Shown in pieces: positions 1-7,001 of a DNA stretch of 33,303 bases. Under the pieces are notes generated by a model. It did no database searches. It was not told the DNA's origin and saw only the letters and a list, made by a program, of their open reading frames with translations. Position 1 is the stretch's first letter. Each line of letters starts with the position of its first letter. The DNA lies in NCBI GenBank assembly GCA_902495595.1, contig CABUXV010000020.1:1-33303 (forward strand), in the 5' to 3' direction. Source of the stretch: an uncultured Eubacterium sp. (GTDB lineage: Bacteria > Bacillota > Clostridia > Peptostreptococcales > Anaerovoracaceae). Both the position numbers and the translations under genes were made by a program.

Positions 1-40
1 GCCATATTTGCGAACGATTTAGATTAAGTCTTCGCAGTGT

Positions 41-116
41 AGGGGTATAGCTCAGTTGGTAGAGCAGTGGTCTCCAAAACCACGTGCCGTGGGTTCGAAT
101 CCTACTGCCCCTGCCA
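41..116 (+). tRNA. trnW: tRNA-Trp (anticodon CCA)
   Basis: Complete cloverleaf with a 7-bp acceptor stem (AGGGGTA with TGCCCCT), a D-loop TAGCTCAGTTGGTAGAGCA, anticodon stem GTGGT/ACCAC around loop CTCCAAA, and a T-arm with GGTTCGAATCC. The anticodon CCA reads UGG (Trp). The terminal CCA is encoded. The four bases at 1-4 (GCCA) could be the tail of a preceding tRNA cut by the window edge, so this is probably not the first tRNA of the operon, whose promoter is not visible. Confidence 0.97.
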
Positions 117-134
117 TATGGACTAAACAAATAT

Positions 135-211
135 CGGGGTGTAGCGCAGTTTGGTAGCGCAACTGGTTTGGGACCAGTGGGCCGCGGGTTCAAATCCTGC
201 CACCCCGACCA
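135..211 (+). tRNA. trnP: tRNA-Pro (anticodon TGG)
   Basis: Complete cloverleaf: acceptor CGGGGTG pairs with CACCCCG, anticodon stem ACTGG/CCAGT encloses loop TTTGGGA with anticodon TGG (Pro), T-arm GGGTTCAAATCC, encoded CCA end. It lies 18 bp behind tRNA-Trp and is surely cotranscribed with it. Confidence 0.97.
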
Positions 212-230
212 TTTTATGTAGAAAGTAATT

Positions 231-249
231 AAGCGAATTGTTTCGCTTT
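231..249 (+). repeat. Hairpin behind tRNA-Pro
   Basis: AAGCGAA (231-237) and TTCGCTT (242-248) form a 7-bp stem with loop TTGT, followed by a short T-run and CTG. It resembles a weak intrinsic terminator or a processing hairpin inside the tRNA operon. Because two further tRNAs follow without an obvious promoter, complete termination here seems unlikely. Confidence 0.5.
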
Positions 250-254
250 TTCTG

Positions 255-352
255 TAAAATGGGCATTATGCCTTGCGGCATTCCAACATAATCGAATTTA
301 TGTTGCCGTCCCATTTTAGAGCGAATAAGCTTTGCTTCTTCGATAAAATGGG
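255..352 (+). repeat. Alternating inverted repeats between tRNA-Pro and the CAT tRNA
   Basis: The nonamer TAAAATGGG occurs at 255-263 and again at 344-352; its complement CCCATTTTA lies at 310-318. The middle copy can pair with either outer copy, giving two mutually exclusive structures. The first encloses two small hairpins (268-281, stem ATGCC/GGCAT; 285-304, stem AACATAA/TTATGTT). The second encloses hairpin 322-342 (CGAA, AAGC paired with GCTT, TTCG) and uses G350-G352, the first three bases of the next tRNA. This spacer is far longer than the other tRNA spacers of the cluster (18 bp each). Function unknown. Confidence 0.6.
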
Positions 353-426
353 CCATTAGCTCAGTTGGTCAGAGCGTCCGGCTCATAACCGGCAGGTCCG
401 GGGTTCAAGTCCCTGATGGCCCACCA
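350..426 (+). tRNA. tRNA with CAT anticodon (elongator Met or Ile2)
   Basis: Complete cloverleaf: acceptor GGGCCAT pairs with ATGGCCC, D-loop TAGCTCAGTTGGTCAGAGC, anticodon loop CTCATAA flanked by TCCGG/CCGGC, T-arm GGGGTTCAAGTCCC, encoded CCA. Anticodon CAT is shared by initiator Met, elongator Met and lysidine-modified Ile2. The fully paired first acceptor base pair (G-C) argues against initiator tRNA. Elongator Met and Ile2 cannot be separated by eye. Confidence 0.93.
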
Positions 427-444
427 TATAAATATAAGTAGTTT

Positions 445-520
445 GCCCAGATAGCTCAGTTGGTAGAGCAGGGGACTGAAAATCCCCGTGTCCTTGGTTC
501 GATTCCGAGTCTGGGCACCA
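445..520 (+). tRNA. trnF: tRNA-Phe (anticodon GAA)
   Basis: Complete cloverleaf: acceptor GCCCAGA pairs with TCTGGGC, anticodon stem GGGGA/TCCCC encloses CTGAAAA with anticodon GAA (Phe), T-arm TTGGTTCGATTCCGA, encoded CCA. It is the last tRNA of the cluster and is followed by a terminator. Confidence 0.97.
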
Positions 521-533
521 CTTATTAATAAAG

Positions 534-573
534 ATAACCTCTTGCTGACTTTGTTCTGAGGGGTTATTTTTTT
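534..573 (+). terminator. Intrinsic terminator of the tRNA operon
   Basis: ATAACC plus TC (534-541) pairs with GA plus GGTTAT (558-559, 562-567), with a two-base bulge, followed by T7 at 567-573. Its T-run is also the first base run of repeat copy R1, so the repeat begins exactly at the terminator tail. Confidence 0.7.
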
Positions 574-691
574 ATAGTATAGTAAATATCGTTTACGAGA
601 TTTCCGTATACTTCAAAGAAAGTACCTTGTGAAGCGTCACCCCTTGCGGGCGACATATGTGCAAAGGAATCTTTGATTCCGTCTTGCACAC
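567..691 (+). repeat. Structured 125-bp repeat, copy R1
   Basis: First of two tandem copies. Three stem-loops are visible: H1 576-612 (AGTATA/TATACT outer stem, AAAT/ATTT and TCG/CGA inner stem, loop TTTA), H2 636-654 (GTC-A-CCC with GGG-C-GAC, loop CTTGC) and H3 658-690 (TGTGCAA/TTGCACA outside, GGAATC/GATTCC inside, loop TTT). H3 plus the following T7 has the form of an intrinsic terminator. No protein is supported: an antisense open frame exists only because the element happens to lack stops on that strand. Confidence 0.85.
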
Positions 692-816
692 TTTTTTTAT
701 AGTATAGTAAATATCGTTTATGAGATTTCCGTATACTTCAAAGAAAGTACCTTGCGAAGCGTCACCCCTTGCGGGCGACATATGTGCAAAGGAATCTTTG
801 ATTCCGTCTTGCACAC
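692..816 (+). repeat. Structured 125-bp repeat, copy R2
   Basis: Tandem copy of R1 in the same orientation, with exactly the same 125-bp period. I find two differences from R1 (C596 to T721, T630 to C755). The first changes a G-C pair in hairpin H1 to G-T and so keeps pairing. It ends in the same terminator-like hairpin followed by T8 (817-824). Confidence 0.85.
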
Positions 817-829
817 TTTTTTTTATGAA

Positions 830-1069
830 AGAAACACATTTACGATATTTTAGAATATCAACGCGCCTTTCAGAAGCTTTCCTCTATATAAACTCGTGTT
901 ACTGTATTTTTCTTTTAGCAGCTCCTTTTGCTATTCGAGGAAAACGTCTGCAAAATATAATGCTGAAAGGGCAGCTGGAGGACCCGGCTTTGCCATTGCG
1001 CAGGGAATTTTGCATCAATGATACCGACCTAAAATAGAATTGGCGAATCATAATTTATTATATTTTTTG
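830..1069. other. Gene-poor spacer, no recognisable gene
   Basis: Between repeat R2 and the promoter at 1070 I see no credible gene. There is one small hairpin at 844-859 (GATATT/AATATC). A plus-strand open frame crossing 720-1037 starts inside repeat R2, has no ribosome binding site and no recognisable domain. The locally GC-richer stretch around 960-1020 looks different from the AT-rich surroundings and could be a remnant of an older element, but I recognise nothing in it. Confidence 0.5.
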
Positions 1070-1098
1070 TTGGGAAAGTTATGGTTTTGATGTAAAAT
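1070..1098 (+). promoter_or_regulatory. Promoter for the 1154-2201 gene pair
   Basis: A SigA-type promoter with -35 TTGGGA (1070-1075), 17-bp spacer and -10 TAAAAT (1093-1098). Transcription would start near 1105, just inside the hairpin at 1101-1132. Confidence 0.6.
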
Positions 1099-1100
1099 GT

Positions 1101-1132
1101 ATATATCTTTAATTGGGGGATTGAAGATATAT
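1101..1132 (+). promoter_or_regulatory. 13-bp leader hairpin / operator-like palindrome
   Basis: Bases 1101-1113 pair with 1120-1132 over 13 positions (one T-G wobble, no mismatch) around a six-base loop TGGGGG. It lies directly downstream of the -10 box and 21 bp before the TTG start at 1154. There is no T-run, so it is not a terminator. It could be a repressor site or a stable 5' mRNA hairpin. Confidence 0.6.
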
Positions 1133-1153
1133 GTTGATAAGGGGGATAATTAA

Positions 1154-1594
1154 TTGGATATTTTAAATATCTTATGTATGTCTCTTATACCGGAAGCTGG
1201 TATAAGAGAGGGGATGTCTGCCGGAATGGCATTAGGTTTAAGCCAATGGTCGGCATTCGGTTTATCGGTTTTGGGTGGTTTTATTCCTGCTTTTCCGCTT
1301 TTGATGATATTAGGCGAGGTGAACAGGAGGATTGCAGCCAGGAGCGTGAATCATAAATCTAATGGTTTTTGCAGGACTGCGATTGAAGAGAACGGTCTTG
1401 TGTTAAAATATAAAGAATTTTTATTGCTTGTTGCAGTGATTATACCTATACCTTTTGCCGGGGCGTGGATAGGATCATTTGTTTCCTCTGTTCTGGGCAT
1501 TCCCGCTAAAAGAGGTATGGCTATAATTTTTTTAGGGCTTGTTTTATCGGGGCTTATAGCATTGATATTATATGACCCGCAGGTGTTTGGATAG
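1154..1594 (+). CDS. Small multidrug-export family membrane protein (COG2426-like)
   Basis: A 146-residue, very hydrophobic protein with an amphipathic start (IPEAGIREGMSAGMALGLS) and membrane segments at about residues 27-55, 86-113 and 120-142, linked by a basic cytosolic stretch (RRIAARSVNHK). Length, the early PEAGIREG-type motif and segment pattern fit the 'small multi-drug export protein' family; family members are poorly characterised and the substrate is unknown. The start chosen is TTG at 1154, which has an AGGGGG-type ribosome binding site about 7 bases upstream; the first in-frame ATG is residue 9. It is followed 22 bp later by tdk and probably shares its promoter. Confidence 0.75.
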   Translation: MDILNILCMSLIPEAGIREGMSAGMALGLSQWSAFGLSVLGGFIPAFPLLMILGEVNRRIAARSVNHKSNGFCRTAIEENGLVLKYKEFLLLVAVIIPIPFAGAWIGSFVSSVLGIPAKRGMAIIFLGLVLSGLIALILYDPQVFG

Positions 1595-1616
1595 TTTTGT
1601 TTCAGCAGGAGGAAAT

Positions 1617-2201
1617 ATGGCGCAGTTATATTATAGATACAGTACAATGAATGCAGGTAAATCTATTGAAGTTATAAAAGTTGCATATAACTATGAAGAA
1701 AGAGGAAAACGGGTTTTGGCTTTAGTTCCCGGAGTTGATGACAGATACGGAAAGGGTGTTATAACTTCCAGGATAGGTTTGAGCAGAGAAGCTACCATAG
1801 TAAATGAAGATACAAATATTCTTGAAATATTCATGAGGGAAAACAACAGAGAACCTATAGATTGTGTTGTAATAGACGAATGTCAGTTTTTGAAAAAACA
1901 TCATGTGGAAGAACTTATAGAAATCGTCGATAGTTTTGATATACCTGTTTTAGCATATGGTCTTAAAAACGATTTTAAAAATGAACTTTTTGAAGGTTCA
2001 TATTACATGCTCATATACGCTGATAAAATTGAAGAAATAAAGACTATATGCTGGTGCGGAAGAAAAGCGACAATGGTGGCAAGAGTTGTAGACGGAAAGT
2101 TTGTTAAAAGCGGAGAACAGATAATGGTCGGAGGCGACGATATGTACGTTTCCCTTTGCAGAAAGCACTATAATGAAGGCAGATTGGGACCAAAGGAATA
2201 A
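1617..2201 (+). CDS. tdk: Thymidine kinase (TK1 type)
   Basis: Phosphorylates thymidine to dTMP with ATP, in pyrimidine salvage in the cytosol. The 194-residue protein has the Walker A variant STMNAGKS at residues 9-16, DECQF at 87-91 with the catalytic glutamate E88, and a zinc-binding lasso region with C145-x-C147 and C181-x-x-H184, as in the E. coli-like class. The start at 1617 is chosen because AGGAGG lies just upstream and the homologous N-terminus begins there; the open frame extends 15 codons further upstream without support. It is convergent with the radical SAM gene, with only 11 bp between the stop codons and no visible terminator. Confidence 0.95.
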   Translation: MAQLYYRYSTMNAGKSIEVIKVAYNYEERGKRVLALVPGVDDRYGKGVITSRIGLSREATIVNEDTNILEIFMRENNREPIDCVVIDECQFLKKHHVEELIEIVDSFDIPVLAYGLKNDFKNELFEGSYYMLIYADKIEEIKTICWCGRKATMVARVVDGKFVKSGEQIMVGGDDMYVSLCRKHYNEGRLGPKE

Positions 2202-2212
2202 CTGAAGTGAAG

Positions 2213-3166
2213 TTAAGTCCCAAGAGCCTTTCCCTGCCAAGTGTTTCTGGTCTTTAATGTTTTGTGTATATTATTTAGTATTGTTCTCTTCTTATAGCTC
2301 CATTCGGGAGCTATAAGGATGTTTCTCGGTGCGTCTCCTGAAATCCTGTGCAGTACGATTTGCGGAGGGATAATCTCTACAATGTCAATCAGCAGATTTA
2401 TGTAATCTTCCATTGAATCAAAGGATATATAATCAGGATGGGTTTTTTCCATTGCAGAACCTTTTACGAGATTAAACATATGAAGTTTAAGTCCGAAAAT
2501 ATCATTTTGGCATACATGTTTTACCGAATCTATCATCATGTCATGGCTTTCTCCCGGCAGTCCGAGAATTAAATGGGCAACGGTCAATATCTTTTTCTCG
2601 CAGAGTTTTTCGACAGCTTTGTCATAGTCGTAAACCGAATAGCACATATTCATGGATTCCGCTGTCTTACGATGTATTGTTTGAAGCCCTAGTTCTACCC
2701 ACATAAAAGTTTTCTTGTTTAATTCATCCAAAAGCTGGATTACTTCATCGTCAAGGCAGTCAGGTCTTGTAGCGATGGCTATTCCTATTACATCGGGATG
2801 TTTCAGAGCCGCCGTGAATTTTTTTCTCAGTACATCTACAGGCGCATATGTATTTGTGTGGCTTTGGAAATATGCAAGATATTTTGCATTAGGCCATTTT
2901 GCCGAAAGCAGCTTTATCTGATTGTTTAAATCTTCCTGAATATTTCCGGAACCGTCCGCAGTATCTCCTGAACCGCTTGACGAGCAAAAAGAACAGCCGC
3001 CTATGCTTTTGGTACCATCTCTGTTAGGGCATGTAAATCCTCCGTCAAGGGAAAGTTTTACTATTTTTCTTCTGAATTTATTTTTTAAATATGTATTTAC
3101 AGTATTTATTCTGAGCTGCTGACCGTCGGTTTCATCGAAAATTAAAGGGATAGTTTTTTCTCCCAT
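2213..3166 (-). CDS. TIGR01212-family radical SAM protein (YhcC/YtqA-like)
   Basis: Radical SAM enzyme of the conserved family to which E. coli YhcC and B. subtilis YtqA belong; the substrate is not established. The signature CPNRDG followed by GGCSFC carries the cluster cysteines; the spacing is wider than the usual CxxxCxxC and is diagnostic for this family. Further conserved stretches are YFQSHTNTYAP, IATRPDCL and WVELGLQT. The 317-residue start (ATG at 3166) is preferred over an ATG 13 codons upstream because GGAGGA sits 8 bases before it. It is divergent from queH, with a shared intergenic region of about 115 bp. Confidence 0.85.
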   Translation of the reverse strand: MGEKTIPLIFDETDGQQLRINTVNTYLKNKFRRKIVKLSLDGGFTCPNRDGTKSIGGCSFCSSSGSGDTADGSGNIQEDLNNQIKLLSAKWPNAKYLAYFQSHTNTYAPVDVLRKKFTAALKHPDVIGIAIATRPDCLDDEVIQLLDELNKKTFMWVELGLQTIHRKTAESMNMCYSVYDYDKAVEKLCEKKILTVAHLILGLPGESHDMMIDSVKHVCQNDIFGLKLHMFNLVKGSAMEKTHPDYISFDSMEDYINLLIDIVEIIPPQIVLHRISGDAPRNILIAPEWSYKKRTILNNIHKTLKTRNTWQGKALGT

Positions 3167-3208
3167 ATATTGCTTCCTCCGCATTTTTATATTTTGATAT
3201 GTCATACG

Positions 3209-3237
3209 TTTTCATAAAGATAAATATATGATATAAT
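3209..3237 (+). promoter_or_regulatory. Promoter of the queH-led operon
   Basis: TTTTCA (3209-3214), 17-bp spacer, perfect -10 TATAAT (3232-3237). This is the only clear SigA promoter I see ahead of the long plus-strand gene block; genes after it follow with almost no spacing. Confidence 0.65.
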
Positions 3238-3283
3238 AAACCGTTAATAGCACAAATGTCAAATAAGGGGTTGCTGAAAGGTG

Positions 3284-3952
3284 ATGTTGGAAAAGAAAAA
3301 TATAAAAACCTTGCCTCAGATAATATGTTCGGACAGAAGAGGCAAAAATTTTACGAATCATAATAGATTTGATGAATCTGTAAAAAAGAAAAATATTCTT
3401 CTTCATAGCTGCTGCGGTCCGTGCAGTACTGCTGTGGTAGAGCAGCTGGCGGAGGAATTTGATGTAACGGTGTTCTTTTATAATCCGTGCATAACCGATG
3501 AAGCAGAGTATCAAAAACGTCGTGATGCGCAGATTGAGTATATAAAAAAATTTAATGAAGAAAATATGGGAAAAACAGTGGTGTTTTTTAAAGAAAGCGA
3601 TTACAGACCGGGAAGTTTTTATAAGCTTACAGAGGGACATGAGAAAGATTCTGAAGGAGGAGCAAGATGCCGTATTTGTTTTCAGCAGCGCCTGGAGAAA
3701 ACCGCTGAGGTTGCAAGCCTTTCGGGATTTGATTTTTTTACTACGACTCTTACTGTAAGTCCTCATAAAAATTTTAAAATTATTTCGGAAATCGGTAAAA
3801 ACCTTGCGCTCAGATACGGGCTTACATTTTTGGACAGGGATTTTAAGAAGAAGAACGGATTTGGAAGGTCAGTTGAGCTTTCAAAAAAATATGGATTATA
3901 TAGGCAGAATTATTGCGGCTGTGAATATTCTAAAAGATTAGGAGATGATTAA
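3284..3952 (+). CDS. queH: Epoxyqueuosine reductase QueH
   Basis: Catalyses the last step of queuosine synthesis, reduction of epoxyqueuosine in tRNA, replacing the cobalamin-dependent QueG. It shows the QueH (DUF208) signature: HSCCGPC at about residues 41-47, CRICF around 129-133, TTTLTVSPHKN, FKKKNGFGRS and a C-terminal YCGCEYS. The cysteines are those expected to bind the [4Fe-4S] cluster and a second iron. The 30 or so residues before the CC motif are poorly conserved. The start is uncertain: GTG 3281, ATG 3284 and TTG 3287 are consecutive codons, and AAAGGTGAT sits best for the TTG. asnA begins one base after the stop. Confidence 0.92.
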   Translation: MLEKKNIKTLPQIICSDRRGKNFTNHNRFDESVKKKNILLHSCCGPCSTAVVEQLAEEFDVTVFFYNPCITDEAEYQKRRDAQIEYIKKFNEENMGKTVVFFKESDYRPGSFYKLTEGHEKDSEGGARCRICFQQRLEKTAEVASLSGFDFFTTTLTVSPHKNFKIISEIGKNLALRYGLTFLDRDFKKKNGFGRSVELSKKYGLYRQNYCGCEYSKRLGDD

Positions 3953-3953
3953 G

Positions 3954-4964
3954 ATGGGTGAAGTATTTATACCAAAGGACTATACTCCTGTAATAGATTA
4001 CATGGAGAGTCAGAGAGCCATAAAAAAGATAAAGGATTTTTTTCAGCAGGAGCTTGCTTACGGATTAAAGCTTAGAAGGGTATCTGCGCCTCTGTTTGTA
4101 GCTCCCGAGACAGGGCTTAACGACAATTTGAACGGCGTTGAAAGAACAGTGAGTTTTACCGTAAAGGATATGGGCGAAAAAAAGGTTGAAATAGTGCAGT
4201 CACTGGCAAAATGGAAAAGAATGGCTCTCGGTAAATACGACTTCAAACCTGGTACGGGTCTTTATACTGACATGAATGCTATAAGAAGAGATGAGGAACT
4301 TGATAATCTTCACTCAATATACGTTGACCAGTGGGACTGGGAAAAGGTGATATTAAAAGAGGAGCGCAGTGAGAAGTACTTAAGAGAGACAGTTACGACG
4401 GTTTATAATGCTCTTAAGAATCTCAATGACTATGTTAACAGGCTTTATACTAATTTAAAAACGGAGCTTCCCAATGAGATTTTCTTTATAACTGCACAGG
4501 AACTTGAAGATATGTATCCGGATAAAACACCTAAGGAAAGAGAAAATCTCATAGCAAGAGAAAAACGGGCTGTGTTCATAGAGAAAATAGGCGGCATTTT
4601 AAAGTCGGGCGATAAGCACGACGGTAGGGCTCCCGATTACGATGACTGGGAACTTAACGGAGACATAATTTTGTGGAATGATATTTTGCAGCAGGCTTTT
4701 GAAATATCCTCAATGGGAATAAGGGTAGATGAAAAGGCCATGGACAGTCAGCTTAAAGCAGCAGGCGCTGATGAGCGAAGAAAGATGGAATTTCATAAGA
4801 AGATACTTGATGGACAGCTCCCCTATACGATAGGAGGGGGAATAGGTCAGAGCAGGCTTTGCATGTATTTTCTCCGAAAGGCTCATATAGGGGAGGTTCA
4901 GGCATCAATATGGCCGGAAGATATGATTGAGGAGTGTAGGGAAAACAATATTTTCCTGCTTTGA
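3954..4964 (+). CDS. asnA: Aspartate-ammonia ligase (asparagine synthetase A)
   Basis: Makes asparagine from aspartate, ammonia and ATP (AMP-forming); related to class II aminoacyl-tRNA synthetases. About 336 residues, the usual length. Family stretches seen: LKLRRVSAPLFV, GLNDNLNGVERTVSF, SLAKWKRMALG, DMNAIRRDE, DNLHSIYVDQWDWE, and near the end LPYTIGGGIGQSRLCM with the ATP-site GGGIGQSR. The start at 3954 has AGGAG eight bases upstream; the ATG nine bases earlier would overlap that site. It sits between queH and priA, one base after one and three bases before the other. I see no T-box or other leader between these genes. Confidence 0.95.
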   Translation: MGEVFIPKDYTPVIDYMESQRAIKKIKDFFQQELAYGLKLRRVSAPLFVAPETGLNDNLNGVERTVSFTVKDMGEKKVEIVQSLAKWKRMALGKYDFKPGTGLYTDMNAIRRDEELDNLHSIYVDQWDWEKVILKEERSEKYLRETVTTVYNALKNLNDYVNRLYTNLKTELPNEIFFITAQELEDMYPDKTPKERENLIAREKRAVFIEKIGGILKSGDKHDGRAPDYDDWELNGDIILWNDILQQAFEISSMGIRVDEKAMDSQLKAAGADERRKMEFHKKILDGQLPYTIGGGIGQSRLCMYFLRKAHIGEVQASIWPEDMIEECRENNIFLL

Positions 4965-4967
4965 TTG

Positions 4968-6992
4968 ATGAAATATGTAAATTTGGTAATAGATAACAAA
5001 AGCGATAATACCGACAGTCTTTATACATATGGGTGCATGGATGATAACATTGATGTGGGAAGTAAGGTTTATGTGCCTTTTGCAAAGGGAAACCGGCTCA
5101 GAGAAGCTTATGCGGTGTCTTTTGAGGAAGAGCCGGATGATGCAGTAAAGAAGAAGCTTAAATTTGTTGAAAAGATTGATGAAGAAATATCGTTAAATGA
5201 CGAGATGGTTCGGACTGCTTTGTGGATGAAAAACAGATATCTGTGCAGGTATATAGATGCGCTGAAGTGTTTTACTCCCGTTGGAGAGAAATCAAAAAGA
5301 GGGCAAAGAAAGAATCCTTTTGATGATGAACCGGGAGAAATTTCAGAGGTTAAAGAACTTACTTTTCAGCAAAAAGAAGCTCTGGATAAAATAGAAACAG
5401 CGATAGAAAGCGGAAAACACAGCAGATTTCTGCTTCACGGAGTTACAGGAAGCGGAAAGACGGAAGTGTATATAAGGGCTGTACAAAGCGCTTTGGAAAA
5501 AAATAAAACCGCAATAGTATTAGTTCCCGAAATTTCTCTTACTCATCAGATAATAGACAGGTTCATAGGCAGGTTCGGAAATGATGAGATTGCGGTGCTT
5601 CACAGCAGGCTGAGCATAGGAGAGCGATATGACCAGTGGAAAAAAATAAGGGATAATAAAGTAAGAATTGTTATAGGCGCAAGGTCGGCAGTTTTTGCGC
5701 CTGTTGAAAACATAGGAATTATTGTTGTCGATGAAGAACATGAGTCCACATATAAATCGGATCATACTCCTAAGTACGATACAGTGGAGATTGCAATTAA
5801 GCGTTTGAAGGATAAAGATAATAAGGGAGTGCTTCTCTTGGGAAGCGCAACACCGTCTGTATCTTCATATATGCGCGCAGAAGAAGGAATATATAAGATT
5901 CTCAAAATTACGGAAAGATATAATAAAGTCAATTTGCCTGAAGTTAGCATTGCAGATATGAGGCAGGAATTAAAAGACGGGAATAAGTCTATAATCAGCA
6001 GAGATTTATATGATAAAATGAATTATCATCTTGAAAAGGGCAGTCAGGTAATACTTTTTCTAAACCGGCGTGGATATTCTACGTTTGTATCGTGCAGAGA
6101 ATGCGGATATGTTGCCAAATGTCCCGGATGCGGTGTATCTTTGACGTATCACAAGTCTGATGGCAGGGCTGTCTGCCATTACTGCGGATATAGTGAAAAA
6201 ATTTCAGATGAATGCCCCGAATGCGGAAGTTCATATATAAAGTATTTCGGTACCGGTACAGAAAAGCTTGAAGAAACGATTTCCGAAATGTTTGCACAGT
6301 ATAAGACTGACAGGATAGACATGGATACTGTCAAAAAAAAGGGAGAACTTTTAAAAAAGCTCAAATGGTTTAAGCAGGGCAAGACAGATATTTTAATCGG
6401 TACCCAGATTATCGCAAAGGGACTTGATTTTAAAAATGTTGGTCTAGTGGGAATAATATCGGCTGATATATCTTTGAATATTCCTGATTTCAGGTCAAGC
6501 GAGAGGACCTTTCAGCTGATTACTCAAGCTGCGGGCAGAGCAGGAAGAGGGGATATCAAAGGTCAGGTAGTTATACAGACATATTCTCCTGAGCATTACG
6601 CTGTGGAATTTGCGGCATCACAGGATTATGAAGGATTTTACAAAGCCGAACGGCAGCTCAGACAATATATGGAGTATCCGCCTTACGGTGATATATTTCA
6701 GATTGTGTTTACATCGGAAACAGAAAAGGGAGCAAAATCAGGAGCCGAGCTGTGGTATGAAAGACTGAAAAGCTTGATGAATAAAGATGAAGTCAGGAAT
6801 CTTTTTCCGCCTCAGCAGGCATACTTAAATAAGATAAAAAATTTATACAGATATTCTATGATTTTAAAATCTCCCAAAGGAAAGAGGATGGAATATTCTG
6901 CAATGGTTTCCTTTGTAAAGCAGCAGGATATAAATAAAGGGAAAAAGGAATATACAGCTATAATTGATATAAACCCATATAGTTTTATTTAG
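4968..6992 (+). CDS. priA: Primosomal protein N' (replication restart helicase PriA), short form
   Basis: A 3'-5' superfamily 2 helicase that recognises stalled forks and reloads the replisome. Of its 674 residues, about 1-105 look like the 3'-DNA-binding domain. The helicase core follows: Walker A GVTGSGKTE near 158-166, DEEH near 255-258, GSATPS, an insert with eight cysteines in CxxC pairs for two zinc ions (CRECGYVAKCPGCG, then CHYCGY and CPECG), and QAAGRAGRG. The linker from residue 106 to the helicase start at about 131 seems too short for the winged-helix domain found in E. coli PriA. TTG at 4965 directly precedes the chosen ATG. Confidence 0.96.
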   Translation: MKYVNLVIDNKSDNTDSLYTYGCMDDNIDVGSKVYVPFAKGNRLREAYAVSFEEEPDDAVKKKLKFVEKIDEEISLNDEMVRTALWMKNRYLCRYIDALKCFTPVGEKSKRGQRKNPFDDEPGEISEVKELTFQQKEALDKIETAIESGKHSRFLLHGVTGSGKTEVYIRAVQSALEKNKTAIVLVPEISLTHQIIDRFIGRFGNDEIAVLHSRLSIGERYDQWKKIRDNKVRIVIGARSAVFAPVENIGIIVVDEEHESTYKSDHTPKYDTVEIAIKRLKDKDNKGVLLLGSATPSVSSYMRAEEGIYKILKITERYNKVNLPEVSIADMRQELKDGNKSIISRDLYDKMNYHLEKGSQVILFLNRRGYSTFVSCRECGYVAKCPGCGVSLTYHKSDGRAVCHYCGYSEKISDECPECGSSYIKYFGTGTEKLEETISEMFAQYKTDRIDMDTVKKKGELLKKLKWFKQGKTDILIGTQIIAKGLDFKNVGLVGIISADISLNIPDFRSSERTFQLITQAAGRAGRGDIKGQVVIQTYSPEHYAVEFAASQDYEGFYKAERQLRQYMEYPPYGDIFQIVFTSETEKGAKSGAELWYERLKSLMNKDEVRNLFPPQQAYLNKIKNLYRYSMILKSPKGKRMEYSAMVSFVKQQDINKGKKEYTAIIDINPYSFI

Positions 6993-7001
6993 GAGGGAAA
7001 T

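Noticed and set aside
123..356. 77-residue minus-strand open frame over two tRNAs
   Set aside because: It is the antisense of tRNA-Pro and its spacer; the GVAGFEPA-type stretch is the well-known artefact of tRNA genes read backwards.
593..814. Minus-strand open frame inside the tandem repeats (and a similar one at 26529-27068)
   Set aside because: Its sequence follows the repeat copies and their hairpins; no ribosome binding site and no domain. Similar frames at other copies reflect repeat structure, not coding.
567..816. Tandem repeats as a CRISPR array
   Set aside because: Units of 125 bp directly adjoin, without variable spacers, and no cas gene is present.
720..1037. 105-residue plus-strand open frame
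   Set aside because: Starts inside repeat R2, lacks a Shine-Dalgarno, has mixed composition and no recognisable family.
1101..1132. Hairpin before the small membrane-protein gene as a terminator or riboswitch
   Set aside because: No T-run after it and too short for a known riboswitch; kept only as an operator-like palindrome.
3953..3953. T-box leader for asnA
   Set aside because: asnA begins one base after queH and no leader RNA exists there; the queH upstream region is also too short for a T-box.
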